From the NCBI GenBank assembly GCA_964593725.1, contig CAZQJS010000002.1:1-64000 (forward strand): DNA of 64,000 nt, read 5' to 3'. Made by a program: the position numbers and the translations under genes. The notes beneath the pieces were generated by a model that was given only the letters and a program-made list of their open reading frames with translations, was not told the DNA's origin and made no database searches. Numbering within the stretch: the stretch's first letter is position 1; each line of letters starts with the position of its first letter. This stretch comes from JAIOSM01 sp964593725. GTDB lineage: Bacteria > Desulfobacterota > Desulfobacteria > Desulfobacterales > Desulfobacteraceae. Shown one piece after another: positions 1 through 8,975 of this stretch.

Positions 1-413
1 GATGCACTCCAAAAGCATATCCAGGCCACACTTTGCCCGATCTTATGCCCTGAAAGGCAATATAACATTATTTGTTATTCCCAAAATATATACAGGATTT
101 GCCATTATTGTATTGAGGTACCTGATATGACACGTATTTTGGCAGCCGACTCTGCACTAACATAAGCAGTGTATAAATTGAGCCTTCTATTCTGGATAAT
201 TCCTGTCTATTCTGAAAGAAATTTAATTATCAGCTGAAAATCTTATCAATAATTTTAAAAAATAACCACCGGGAATTGCAGATAAATGTGTAAAATATGT
301 TAAAACTTCCATGGAATTGATTGATTGATTTTGAACAGGTTTTTTGGTATCTTAGTTAATTATTTTTTTTATATCAACAGCAACAGACACTCACCTGTCT
401 TTAGGAGTAAACA
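1..413. other. Left-edge region without a firm gene
   Basis: No complete gene is visible. Frame 1 stays open from the window edge to a TAA at 163-165 and would encode a cysteine-containing tail of 54 residues, so the end of a gene starting outside the window is possible. Frame 2 is also open to about position 130, so the open frame is weak evidence. Positions 166 to about 320 are AT-rich with no feature I recognise. The last 90 bases hold the guaB promoter and ribosome binding site. I see no purine riboswitch core. Confidence 0.3.
325..353 (+). promoter_or_regulatory. Probable sigma-70 promoter of guaB
   Basis: TTGATT at 325-330 and TATCTT at 348-353 are separated by 17 bases, each matching four of six consensus positions. 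Transcription would start near 360. A clear AGGAG at 403-407 lies six bases before the guaB ATG at 414. Confidence 0.45.
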
Positions 414-1883
414 ATGACCAATACAAAATTTGATCAGGGCCTTTCATTTGATGATGTTCTCATTCTGCCCGGGTATTCTGAGATTCTACCGGACCAGGCA
501 AAAACAAACACACGTTTAACAAGAAATCTTGATTTGAATATTCCCATTGTAAGTGCTGCAATGGATACAGTAACTGAAGCACGCTCTGCCATTATCATGG
601 CAAGGATGGGGGGGCTTGGTTTTATCCATAGAAACCTCAGCATTGAAGAGCAGGCCATAGAAGTTGACAGGGTGAAAAAGTCAGAAAGCGGCATGATTGT
701 GGACCCAGTTACTGCTACTCCTGAAACATTGATCAAAGAAGTTTTGAATATTATGGCAAAATATAAAATATCAGGGGTACCTGTGGTGGATGGTGAAAAG
801 CTTGCAGGGATCGTTACAAACAGAGATTTACGTTTTGAGACCGAGCTTGATAAACCTGTAAGACAGGTCATGACTTCAAAAAACCTTGTTACTGTTCCTG
901 AAAAATTCACCCTTGAAGAGTCAAAGAAAATTCTTCACCAGCACAGGATTGAAAAACTTCTGGTTGTGGATAATAGTGGAAAACTAAAGGGTTTGATCAC
1001 CATTAAGGATATTGAGAAAATAAAAAAATATCCTGATGCATGTAAAGATTCCTATGGCAGGTTAAGGGCAGGTGCTGCCATTGGTGTCGGGTCTGACATG
1101 ATGTTAAGGACTGAAAAACTGTTAAAGTTTGGTGCAGATGTACTGGTGATTGATACTTCCCATGGGCATTCATTAAATGTTATAAATGCCGTAAAAAAGA
1201 TCAAATCTGCCTTTCCAGACTGTGAATTAATAGCCGGTAACATTGCAACGGCAGAAGGTGCAAAAGCTCTTATTGACGCAGGGGTGGACGCTGTAAAGAT
1301 CGGGATCGGCCCGGGTTCAATATGCACAACCAGAATCATTGCAGGAGTTGGAGTTCCCCAATTCACTGCCATTGAGAACTGTAAAGAGATCTCAGAAAAA
1401 ACAGGGGTACCGATTATTGCCGATGGTGGAATAAAATTTTCCGGTGACATTGCAAAGGCCATTGGGGCAGGGGCGCATTCTGTCATGCTGGGCAGCCTGC
1501 TTGCAGGTACAAAGGAGAGCCCGGGGGAGATTGTAATCTACCAGGGCAGAAGTTATAAAGCCTATAGAGGTATGGGTTCCATTGAGGCAATGAAACAGGG
1601 ATCCTCTGACAGATATTATCAGAAGGACAGTGAAGACAATGAAGAACTTGTACCCGAAGGAATTGTAGGCAGGATACCATATAGAGGCACTGTGCGGGAA
1701 AACCTTGTACAGCTTTTGGGAGGGCTTAAGGCTGGTATGGGCTATGTTGGTGCTGCATCCATTGAAGAATTGAGAAATAAGGCAAGGTTTGTGAGGATAA
1801 GCGCAGCAGGGTTAAAGGAAAGCCATGTCCATGATGTTATAATCACAAAGGAATCTCCCAACTATCGCATTGACAGCAAATAA
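414..1883 (+). CDS. guaB: Inosine-5'-monophosphate dehydrogenase
   Basis: Oxidises IMP to XMP with NAD+, the committed step of GMP synthesis, in the cytoplasm. The 489 residues match the usual bacterial length. The N-terminal barrel strand carries the FDDVLILP motif (13-20), a CBS pair occupies about residues 95-205, and the catalytic loop GPGSICTT places the nucleophile at Cys304. The start follows AGGAG by six bases. The stop lies three bases before the dnaE start, so the two are probably cotranscribed. guaA, the usual partner, is not beside it. Confidence 0.98.
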   Translation: MTNTKFDQGLSFDDVLILPGYSEILPDQAKTNTRLTRNLDLNIPIVSAAMDTVTEARSAIIMARMGGLGFIHRNLSIEEQAIEVDRVKKSESGMIVDPVTATPETLIKEVLNIMAKYKISGVPVVDGEKLAGIVTNRDLRFETELDKPVRQVMTSKNLVTVPEKFTLEESKKILHQHRIEKLLVVDNSGKLKGLITIKDIEKIKKYPDACKDSYGRLRAGAAIGVGSDMMLRTEKLLKFGADVLVIDTSHGHSLNVINAVKKIKSAFPDCELIAGNIATAEGAKALIDAGVDAVKIGIGPGSICTTRIIAGVGVPQFTAIENCKEISEKTGVPIIADGGIKFSGDIAKAIGAGAHSVMLGSLLAGTKESPGEIVIYQGRSYKAYRGMGSIEAMKQGSSDRYYQKDSEDNEELVPEGIVGRIPYRGTVRENLVQLLGGLKAGMGYVGAASIEELRNKARFVRISAAGLKESHVHDVIITKESPNYRIDSK

Positions 1884-1886
1884 AAC

Positions 1887-4800
1887 ATGGACAATTTAAC
1901 ACAAGACAACCCAGCACCCGGATTCTGCCATCTTCACCTCCATTCTGAGTATTCACTCCTTGATGGTGCCATCAGGTTGAATGATCTTTTTGAGAAATGT
2001 CATGAATACAATATGGATACTGTTGCCATAACAGACCATGGGACCATGTTTGGTGTGGCTGAGTTCTATGAAAAGGCAAATAAAGAATCAATAAAACCAA
2101 TTCTGGGCTGTGAGGTTTACGTTGCACCCAGAACCATAAGAGACAATAGTCCAAAGGATCACAAAGGCCTTTCCCACCTTGTTCTTCTTGCTGAAAACAA
2201 CACAGGATATTCAAATCTCTGTAAACTTGTTTCCATTGCCCAGCTTAAAGGCTTTTATTATAAACCAAGGGTGGATAAAGAACTTCTGGCTGAATTCAGT
2301 GAAGGTTTAATTGCAATGTCAGCATGCCTTAAAGGTGAAATACCCCAGTTAATTATTCAAAATCAGAATGACAAGGCAGATGAAACTGCCAGGTTTTTCC
2401 TGAAAACCTTTGGGGAAGATAATTTTTTCCTTGAGATACAGCACAATGGTATTGATATTCAAAACAAAGTAAATCAGGGCCTTATTGAAATGTCCAGCAG
2501 GCTTTCCATACCGGTTGTTGCCACAAATGACTGCCACTACCTTCTTAAAAATAATGTTAATGCCCATGAAATACTTTTATGTATTCAGACTGGTAAAACC
2601 ATTAATGACCCGGGACATTTTAAATTTGATTCTGATCAGCTCTATTTTAAATCTCCCGTGGAAATGGCTGAAAATTTTTCAGAGCATTCCCAGGCCATTA
2701 ATACAAGTTTAGAAATTGCAGAGAGATGCAATGTACTGTTTGATGCTAAAACCTATCATTTCCCCAGGTTTGATAACGGTTCTTCTGAATCCGAAGAAGA
2801 TATTTTTAAAAGACTTGCCCATAAAGGTTTTAATGAAAAGCTTGAAATTATAAAATCCAATAACCCGGACCTTGACGAAAACCTCTACAGGAAAAGACTG
2901 GAATATGAGATTGATACAATTTTAAGAATGGGGTTCCCGGGTTATTTTTTAATTGTTGCCGATTTTATAAGATATGCAAAAAAGGAAGGAGTTCCGGTAG
3001 GACCTGGAAGGGGTTCTGCAGCAGGCAGCATGGTTGCCTTTGCCATGGGGATCACCTCCCTTGATCCAATTGAACATGGATTGATTTTTGAAAGATTTTT
3101 AAATCCTTCCCGTATGAGCATGCCTGATATTGATGTGGATTTCTGTATTGAAGGCAGGGAGAAAATCTATGATTATGTTGTAAAACAGTATGGGGGAGGG
3201 CAGAATGTATGCCAGATAATAACCTTTGGAAAGCTTAAGGCCAAGGCAGTTATAAGAGATGTTGGAAGGGCTCTGGATGTGCCTCTGCCTGAGGTTGATC
3301 AGATAGCCAAGCTTATTCCGGACAATGTCAAAAATCTTAAACAGGCCCTTGATGATATTCCCCAGATAAGGGAAAAAGCATCGGAATCAGAGGTTAAGGA
3401 AAAGATGCTTGAGGTTGCCCTTGTACTGGAAGGTCTGCCAAGGCATGCATCCACCCATGCAGCAGGTGTTGTCATAAGTGATAAACCCCTTGTCAATTAT
3501 CTACCCCTTTACAAGGGCAAAGAGGGCGAGACATTAACACAGTTTGACATGAACCATGTTGAGAAAATAGGTCTTGTCAAATTTGATTTCCTTGGTTTGA
3601 GAAATCTTACTGTCATAAAAAACACCCTTGAACTGTTAAAAAAGAATTCAAAGCCCTTACCTGATCTCAACAACCTTGACCCAAGTGATGAAAAGACCTT
3701 TAAGCTTCTGGAAGCTGGTGATACAACAGGGGTCTTCCAGCTTGAGAGTTCAGGCATGAAAGATCTTATAAAAAAACTGAAACCCGAGACCTTTAATGAT
3801 ATTGTAGCGCTGGTAGCCCTGTACAGGCCAGGCCCCCTTGAGAGTGGAATGGCTGATAACTATGTTGAAAGAAAACATGGCCGCCAGGAAGTTGTATACC
3901 TGTTTGACGAACTTGAGCCTATTCTCAGGGAGACATACGGTGTAATCCTGTACCAGGAACAGGTTATGAAAATAGCCTCAGTTCTTGCCAATTATTCCAT
4001 GGCAGATGCCGATGGTCTGAGAAAAGCCATGGGTAAAAAAATTAAGGTCTTAATGGAAGAACACCGGGACCTTTTCATGAAAGGCGCAAGGGAAAATAAA
4101 CTTGATCTTAAAAAGGCAGCTAATGTATTTGACCTTATGGAAAAATTCGGTGGTTATGGCTTTAATAAATCACATTCTGCTGCATATGCCTTGATAAGTT
4201 ACCAGACTGCGTATCTCAAGGCAAATTTTCCCCTTGAGTTCATAGCAGCTCTCATGACCAGTGAAATGAGAACCACTGATAATATTGTCAAGTTCATTGA
4301 AGAGTGTAAAGTCCATGGCATAAAAGTTCTCAAACCAGATGTTAATACAAGTGACACGGTTTTCGGTGTATCGGAAGATGCAATAACCTATGGCCTTGCA
4401 GCAGTGAAAAATGTTGGTCAGGCAGCTGTTGAAGAGATCATTGCAGCAAGAAACAGCAACAATGCATTTACCTCTATTTTTGATTTTTGCGAAAGGGTAA
4501 ACCTTGGCAGGGTAAACAAAAGGGTATTTGAATCATTGATTAAGTGCGGAGCCTTTGATTGTTTTGGATACCATAGAAGTCAGATGTTTGCTGTTCTGGA
4601 AGATGCCCTGGAACATGGTTCCAGAATACAAAAGGAGAAAAATGATGCCCAGCTTGACCTGTTTGCAGACACGGGAATAGGATCAGACATAACATCAAAG
4701 CCGCCAGAGATTCCGGATATTGACGAGTGGGAAGAAAACGACCTTCTCTTATGGGAAAAAGAGTCACTGGGGTTCTATTTTTCAGGCCATCCTTTAAAAA

Positions 4801-5417
4801 AATATTCCACAATACTTAATAAGTACTGCAATGCTTCGTCCCTGAATATCAATGATTTTCCAAATGGGAAAACCATCAGGATCGGAGGATTTCTAAAGCT
4901 TGTAAAGGCCCATAAAACAAAAAAGGGTGATATGATGGCCTTTGCATCCATTGATGATGGACAGGGGATTGTTGAAATTGTTGTTTTTCCAGATCTTTAC
5001 ATGGATGTTCATCAATTGATCACCGATGAGGAGCCTGTAATACTTGAGGGTGATATTCAGAAAAAAGAGAGCAGTATCAATCTTATTGCAAAAAAAATAG
5101 TACCCATAGAAAATGCCGAAGAAGAGTGGACAGCAAATGTTGTGATTACCATTGATCAATCTTTGAATACCAAAGAGAATCTTGAGAGGCTTAAAGGACT
5201 TTTTTCCATATATCCTGGAAAATGCGTGTCATATATGGCAGTTAAATCCAGGGACTATCCTGATGTGTTAATTAAAAATGGTGATGAATTCAAGGTTGCA
5301 AGTACCAGGGAATTTTTTAATGAAGTTGAATCAATTTTTGGAAAAGATTCCATAAGAACCACCTGTGCTCCTGTTAAGCAGAGGGTCAGGGAAAAAAGAT
5401 GGCCAGGGAAAAAATAG
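1887..5417 (+). CDS. dnaE: DNA polymerase III alpha subunit
   Basis: Catalytic subunit of the replicative polymerase. The 1176 residues are normal for DnaE1. An N-terminal PHP domain begins at HLHLHSEYSLLDGA, the palm carries PDIDVDF with two catalytic aspartates, a tandem HhH region follows, and an OB fold lies near the end (IRIGGFLK). QLDLF at residues 922-926 is an excellent internal beta-clamp binding motif. I see no Shine-Dalgarno sequence before the ATG. The three-base gap after guaB suggests translational coupling. Confidence 0.98.
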   Translation: MDNLTQDNPAPGFCHLHLHSEYSLLDGAIRLNDLFEKCHEYNMDTVAITDHGTMFGVAEFYEKANKESIKPILGCEVYVAPRTIRDNSPKDHKGLSHLVLLAENNTGYSNLCKLVSIAQLKGFYYKPRVDKELLAEFSEGLIAMSACLKGEIPQLIIQNQNDKADETARFFLKTFGEDNFFLEIQHNGIDIQNKVNQGLIEMSSRLSIPVVATNDCHYLLKNNVNAHEILLCIQTGKTINDPGHFKFDSDQLYFKSPVEMAENFSEHSQAINTSLEIAERCNVLFDAKTYHFPRFDNGSSESEEDIFKRLAHKGFNEKLEIIKSNNPDLDENLYRKRLEYEIDTILRMGFPGYFLIVADFIRYAKKEGVPVGPGRGSAAGSMVAFAMGITSLDPIEHGLIFERFLNPSRMSMPDIDVDFCIEGREKIYDYVVKQYGGGQNVCQIITFGKLKAKAVIRDVGRALDVPLPEVDQIAKLIPDNVKNLKQALDDIPQIREKASESEVKEKMLEVALVLEGLPRHASTHAAGVVISDKPLVNYLPLYKGKEGETLTQFDMNHVEKIGLVKFDFLGLRNLTVIKNTLELLKKNSKPLPDLNNLDPSDEKTFKLLEAGDTTGVFQLESSGMKDLIKKLKPETFNDIVALVALYRPGPLESGMADNYVERKHGRQEVVYLFDELEPILRETYGVILYQEQVMKIASVLANYSMADADGLRKAMGKKIKVLMEEHRDLFMKGARENKLDLKKAANVFDLMEKFGGYGFNKSHSAAYALISYQTAYLKANFPLEFIAALMTSEMRTTDNIVKFIEECKVHGIKVLKPDVNTSDTVFGVSEDAITYGLAAVKNVGQAAVEEIIAARNSNNAFTSIFDFCERVNLGRVNKRVFESLIKCGAFDCFGYHRSQMFAVLEDALEHGSRIQKEKNDAQLDLFADTGIGSDITSKPPEIPDIDEWEENDLLLWEKESLGFYFSGHPLKKYSTILNKYCNASSLNINDFPNGKTIRIGGFLKLVKAHKTKKGDMMAFASIDDGQGIVEIVVFPDLYMDVHQLITDEEPVILEGDIQKKESSINLIAKKIVPIENAEEEWTANVVITIDQSLNTKENLERLKGLFSIYPGKCVSYMAVKSRDYPDVLIKNGDEFKVASTREFFNEVESIFGKDSIRTTCAPVKQRVREKRWPGKK

Positions 5418-5439
5418 GGATTCTGTCTTTGGACCGGGT

Positions 5440-5706
5440 TTAATCAAAATCATCAAGATTTAAATCATCAAAATCTGAAAGATCAAGGTCGTCCAGCATA
5501 TCCTCCTTTTTTTTGATAATCTCTTTTTCAATAATATCTAAGCCGTCTTTATTATCACTATTGGCAGGTTTCGGTCTGGCAGGGATTTTTGATATGTTTT
5601 GATTTAAATTAAATGCAATGTTTCTGAATGCTATTAACATAAGATAAACTAATCCGGAAAGATTCAGCAGGATAATAATTATACATATGATATTAGTTAA
5701 CAGCAT
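5440..5706 (-). CDS. Small membrane protein with acidic tail, function unknown
   Basis: This 88-residue protein is not a family I recognise. Residues 3-27 form one hydrophobic segment rich in Ile and Leu. A basic, proline-containing stretch follows (near 41-48), then a lysine-rich helix (EKEIIKKKED). The tail is strongly acidic, built of DDLDLSD and DDLNLDD units. The order suggests an inner-membrane anchor with a cytoplasmic acidic peptide that could bind a partner. It is convergent with dnaE, 22 bases away, and divergent from the DjlA-like gene. An intact ATG and clean domain order support a real gene, but it could still be spurious. Confidence 0.55.
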   Translation of the reverse strand: MLLTNIICIIIILLNLSGLVYLMLIAFRNIAFNLNQNISKIPARPKPANSDNKDGLDIIEKEIIKKKEDMLDDLDLSDFDDLNLDDFD

Positions 5707-5760
5707 AAGTTATACGAATTTAATTAAATAGTATTTAATGGTTTTAAAAATAATTATGGT

Positions 5761-5789
5761 TTGACTCGGTATCTAATTATGTTTATATA
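5761..5789 (+). promoter_or_regulatory. Probable sigma-70 promoter of the DjlA-like gene
   Basis: TTGACT (5761-5766) and TATATA (5784-5789) are separated by 17 bases. TATATT two bases further is an alternative -10. AGGAGA at about 5823-5828 precedes the ATG at 5837 at normal spacing. Confidence 0.5.
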
Positions 5790-5836
5790 TTACAATGCTT
5801 ATAGATTCAAGGATTTTATTTTAGGAGATATCTTTT

Positions 5837-6610
5837 ATGGGTTGGCTTGGAAAAATTGTTGGAGGGACAATTGGATTTGCCATTGGTGGTCCGATTGGTG
5901 CCATTGCAGGTGCTGTATTTGGTCATACTATTGACAGAAAGGAAGACCGGTATCTTTCTTCGGGTGCAAACAGGCAGGGTTTCAGCCCTGGACAGCTTTC
6001 CAATAATGAGGAGGCCCAGCTTACTTTTTTTATAGCTTCATTTTCCATGCTTGCCAAGATGGCCAAGGCTGACGGGCGGGTATCTGAAGATGAAATCAGA
6101 TCTGTGGAAGATTTCATGGAAAATGATCTTCACCTTGATGAAGATTCCAAAAAAAGTGCCAGAAATATATTCAGGGAAGCTGTAAACTCAAAAAACAGGT
6201 TTGAAGATTTTGCAACCCAGTTCTATAATGTTTTCAGAACCCAGCCAAGATTGATTGAACTTATGATGGATGTGCTTCTCAGGGTTTCTGCGGCAGACGG
6301 CAGAATAAGCCCGGAAGAGGAGACTCTGCTCAATAGTGCAGTGAGAATATTTAATATATCCCAAAGCGCCTATGCCAATTTTAAAAAAAGATATGTAAAA
6401 GAGACCAGCAAATATTATGCATTGCTCAACTGCGATGAAAACGCTTCAGACCAGGAAATAAAAAGACAATATCGTAAACTTGTGACAGAATTTCATCCTG
6501 ATAAGATTGAAGCCAAAGGGCTTCCTGAAGAGTTTGTTAAATTTGCAAGTGATAAATTTATCAAAATCCAGGAAGCCTATGACCACATTAAAAAGGAGAG
6601 AGGGCTTTAA
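5837..6610 (+). CDS. DjlA-like J-domain co-chaperone with TerB domain
   Basis: A 257-residue DjlA-type protein. Residues 1-32 are glycine-rich and hydrophobic and would anchor the protein in the inner membrane. About 60-180 is an alpha-helical TerB-like acidic domain with two ADGR-type loops (KADGRVSEDE, AADGRISPEE). A C-terminal J domain (about 190-257) carries the HPD motif in EFHPDKI needed to stimulate DnaK ATPase. It has its own promoter and ribosome binding site. Its 3' end overlaps the opposing iron-sulfur gene by four bases, and its stop codon lies inside a terminator hairpin. Confidence 0.88.
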   Translation: MGWLGKIVGGTIGFAIGGPIGAIAGAVFGHTIDRKEDRYLSSGANRQGFSPGQLSNNEEAQLTFFIASFSMLAKMAKADGRVSEDEIRSVEDFMENDLHLDEDSKKSARNIFREAVNSKNRFEDFATQFYNVFRTQPRLIELMMDVLLRVSAADGRISPEEETLLNSAVRIFNISQSAYANFKKRYVKETSKYYALLNCDENASDQEIKRQYRKLVTEFHPDKIEAKGLPEEFVKFASDKFIKIQEAYDHIKKERGL

Positions 6611-6623
6611 AGCAGCCCTTTTT
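6601..6623 (+). terminator. Intrinsic terminator over two convergent stop codons
   Basis: AGGGCT (6601-6606) and AGCCCT (6614-6619) form a six-pair stem with a seven-base loop, followed by a run of T. Both convergent stop codons fall in the loop. The T run exists only for rightward transcripts, so it should end the DjlA-like message. Its bases also encode the last residues of the opposing gene. Confidence 0.6.
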
Positions 6624-7662
6624 CCGTTACTATGTCTGTATAGGTTCCGATAATATTATCCGGGGGCACCCATTTTTCCTTATCTTTTTTAGGTTTTAGT
6701 CCCATTGCATCAAATTCACACCTGGTAACACACAGACCGCATCCAATGCACCTGTCAAGATCTACTTCTGCTGTGTCTTCAATGGCAATGGCATCCATGG
6801 GGCAGACATCTTCACATGCTCCACAGGCAGTACAGAGCTCCTGGTTGACATTTGCAAAATAGCTTGAGTTTATGATTTTTGCAGGTTTTTCATTGTTTTT
6901 AAGGTTTTTAAGTATCTGGCAGCAGCAGGAGCAGCACATGCAGATATTCAAAGGTTTTTTGGAATTTCCTGGTTGAAGTACAAGTCCGCTGTCAATGGCA
7001 TTGTGGAGAATTTCAATGGCTTCATCCTGGGATATTGTTCTGCCAATATTTCTCTCCTCATAATAATAGGCCCCACCTGCAAAGACCAGGCATGTTTCAA
7101 CGGGTTTATCACAGGCCTTTTTGAGCATTGCATGCTCTTTTCTGCATATGCATGGAGCAACAATTATTTTGGACTGGGACCTGATAATTTTTTCAGCTTC
7201 TTCATACTCCATGATTTTGGTTTCAGCATTAATGGAGGCACTCACAGGAACGACCCTAAGCTGCTGGGTTTTATGCTTATGCATCTCATCTGTTAAGTAA
7301 GGCACATATTCATTGAAATCTTTAATTAACTCTTCAGTCAATGTATCAACCTGGTATTCCCATATACCAATTACAAATTGTGCCTGCATATAAGTCTCAA
7401 TTCCATTCCTTGAGGCATGGAGTACAAGCCCTTTTTTAAGCATGGTTTTTAACAGTTTTTCAAGGCTTTTTTCATCTCTGTCAAGGCGTTTTGCAATATC
7501 TTTTACCTGTTCCGGTATCATATGCATAGATGCTGCAAGTTCTGCTTCTTCTTTTGTAAACAGCTGTTTTAAAATTCTGAGTTCAACTCCTGTTTCAGTT
7601 TCAGGAAATCCGCCCGGTGTTTTGTTAAGATGCAATGCAAGTTTTTTATAGATGTCTGTCAT
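6607..7662 (-). CDS. Iron-sulfur protein with N-terminal helix-turn-helix-like region and two 4Fe-4S sites
   Basis: A 351-residue protein of a type I associate with sulfate reducers, with no firm function. Residues 25-100 look like a winged-helix fold (KDIAKRLDRDEKSLEKLL). A middle cysteine set lies at 171, 173, 184 and 191, then a dense patch CMCCSCCC at 241-248. The C-terminus is a bacterial ferredoxin domain with CxxCxxCxxxC sets at 277-287 and 305-315. It could be a redox-sensing regulator or an electron-transfer protein. It lies 29 bases downstream of mtaB and may be cotranscribed with it. Confidence 0.8.
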   Translation of the reverse strand: MTDIYKKLALHLNKTPGGFPETETGVELRILKQLFTKEEAELAASMHMIPEQVKDIAKRLDRDEKSLEKLLKTMLKKGLVLHASRNGIETYMQAQFVIGIWEYQVDTLTEELIKDFNEYVPYLTDEMHKHKTQQLRVVPVSASINAETKIMEYEEAEKIIRSQSKIIVAPCICRKEHAMLKKACDKPVETCLVFAGGAYYYEERNIGRTISQDEAIEILHNAIDSGLVLQPGNSKKPLNICMCCSCCCQILKNLKNNEKPAKIINSSYFANVNQELCTACGACEDVCPMDAIAIEDTAEVDLDRCIGCGLCVTRCEFDAMGLKPKKDKEKWVPPDNIIGTYTDIVTEKGLL

Positions 7663-7691
7663 TTTAATTTTACCTTTATTCTGATTAATAT

Positions 7692-8975
7692 TTAATTAAT
7701 TTTACCGTGCAACCGTTTATCTTTATCCCATTTTTCCGGAATAATTCCAATAATTTTTCCCTTTAAGTCATCATCTCCCTTTAATAATACAGAAAGATAA
7801 TTAGATGTGACTGCAACTAAAAGCCCTGTTGTTTTATCTCTTCTGGTCTGAACCACGCCTTTTAAATTTATATTTATCATACTTTTTTCAAACTCTTTTT
7901 TCTTTTCCCTGGACAGCTTCCTTAAAAGGGAACACCTGGATTTTATGATGCTGTTATTGACCTGGCCATTAAATTCAAAGGCTTTTGTCCCTTTTCGTGG
8001 TGAAAAAGGGAAAACATGGAGATATGATATTTTAAGGTCTTTTATAAAAGAGTATGTGTTTATAAAATGTTCTTCTGTCTCTCCGGGGAATCCTGCAATG
8101 ACGTCAAGGCCGATGGATACCCTGGGTAATATGGTATTGATTTTGTCGATTAAACTTTTAAAAAAAATTGTATCATAGGGTCTTTTCATCTTTTTTAAAA
8201 TAGTGTCATCACCGCTCTGGAGTGGAATATGAAAATGATCGCACAGCTTGTGGCTGTTTTTTGCAAGGCTGATGATTGTATCTGTTAATTCATTGGGCTC
8301 AATGGAGCTAATCCGAAGCCTTGGTATGGATTTTAACTTCATAAGGTTATTGAGAAGACTTGAAAAATTCAAATGAGGGTTAAGATCGCGTCCCCAGGCT
8401 CCCAGGTGAATCCCTGTTAAGACAGCTTCGTTGCAGCCGCTTAAACCAAGCTTTTTCAGGTTTGTAATAATATCTTTTTCCTCCATGCTTGAGCTTCTGC
8501 CCCGGGCCCTGGGGATAATGCAATAGGTGCAGCATGAGTTGCATCCGTCCTGGATTTTAAGGTATGCCCTGGTCATTTTTCCCCTTACCAGGTGCTTAAA
8601 GGGTTTAAACCCTTTTTTTTTATCTTCTTTTATAATTGATCCGGTTTTAACCATCTCACCTATCTTAAATTTATTTTCATGGCCCACGACCGCATCAATA
8701 TTATCAATCTTATTAATGAGGCCTGGCTCCACCTCTGCATGGCACCCTGTAACAATAATTTTTGCATGGGGGTTTGTTTTTATAATTTTCCGTATTGCCT
8801 GCCTTGACTGCATGCCTGCCCTGGATGTGACAGTGCATGTATTAATAATACAAGTCTGGGCATCCTGAATGGTTTCTGCCCTTTTATAACCCGACTCAAT
8901 GAGTTCTGTTGCAATGCCGTCAGACTCATATCTGTTGACCTTGCATCCAAGGGTTTTTATGTAAAAGGTTTTCAT
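7692..8975 (-). CDS. mtaB: tRNA t6A37 methylthiotransferase
   Basis: Radical-SAM enzyme that converts t6A to ms2t6A at position 37 of ANN-decoding tRNAs. The N-terminal UPF0004 domain has the three cluster cysteines at 11, 47 and 78. The radical-SAM core has Cys145, Cys149 and Cys152, followed by IIPRARGR. A TRAM-like region closes the 427-residue protein. The opening YIKTLGCKVNRYES favours MtaB over MiaB or RimO. The start ATG overlaps the mnmA stop (ATGA), so the two tRNA-modification genes are translationally coupled. Confidence 0.93.
   Translation of the reverse strand: MKTFYIKTLGCKVNRYESDGIATELIESGYKRAETIQDAQTCIINTCTVTSRAGMQSRQAIRKIIKTNPHAKIIVTGCHAEVEPGLINKIDNIDAVVGHENKFKIGEMVKTGSIIKEDKKKGFKPFKHLVRGKMTRAYLKIQDGCNSCCTYCIIPRARGRSSSMEEKDIITNLKKLGLSGCNEAVLTGIHLGAWGRDLNPHLNFSSLLNNLMKLKSIPRLRISSIEPNELTDTIISLAKNSHKLCDHFHIPLQSGDDTILKKMKRPYDTIFFKSLIDKINTILPRVSIGLDVIAGFPGETEEHFINTYSFIKDLKISYLHVFPFSPRKGTKAFEFNGQVNNSIIKSRCSLLRKLSREKKKEFEKSMININLKGVVQTRRDKTTGLLVAVTSNYLSVLLKGDDDLKGKIIGIIPEKWDKDKRLHGKIN

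Noticed and set aside
1..162. Cysteine-rich 54-residue tail open at the left edge
   Set aside because: Two frames are open over the same bases and no motif or family pattern supports either; kept only as a note.
317..330. GATT-type short tandem run near the guaB promoter
   Set aside because: Only about three units in AT-rich DNA; chance is sufficient.
434..910. A 158-codon antisense frame inside guaB
   Set aside because: It overlaps the CBS and N-terminal part of IMP dehydrogenase and resembles nothing on its own.
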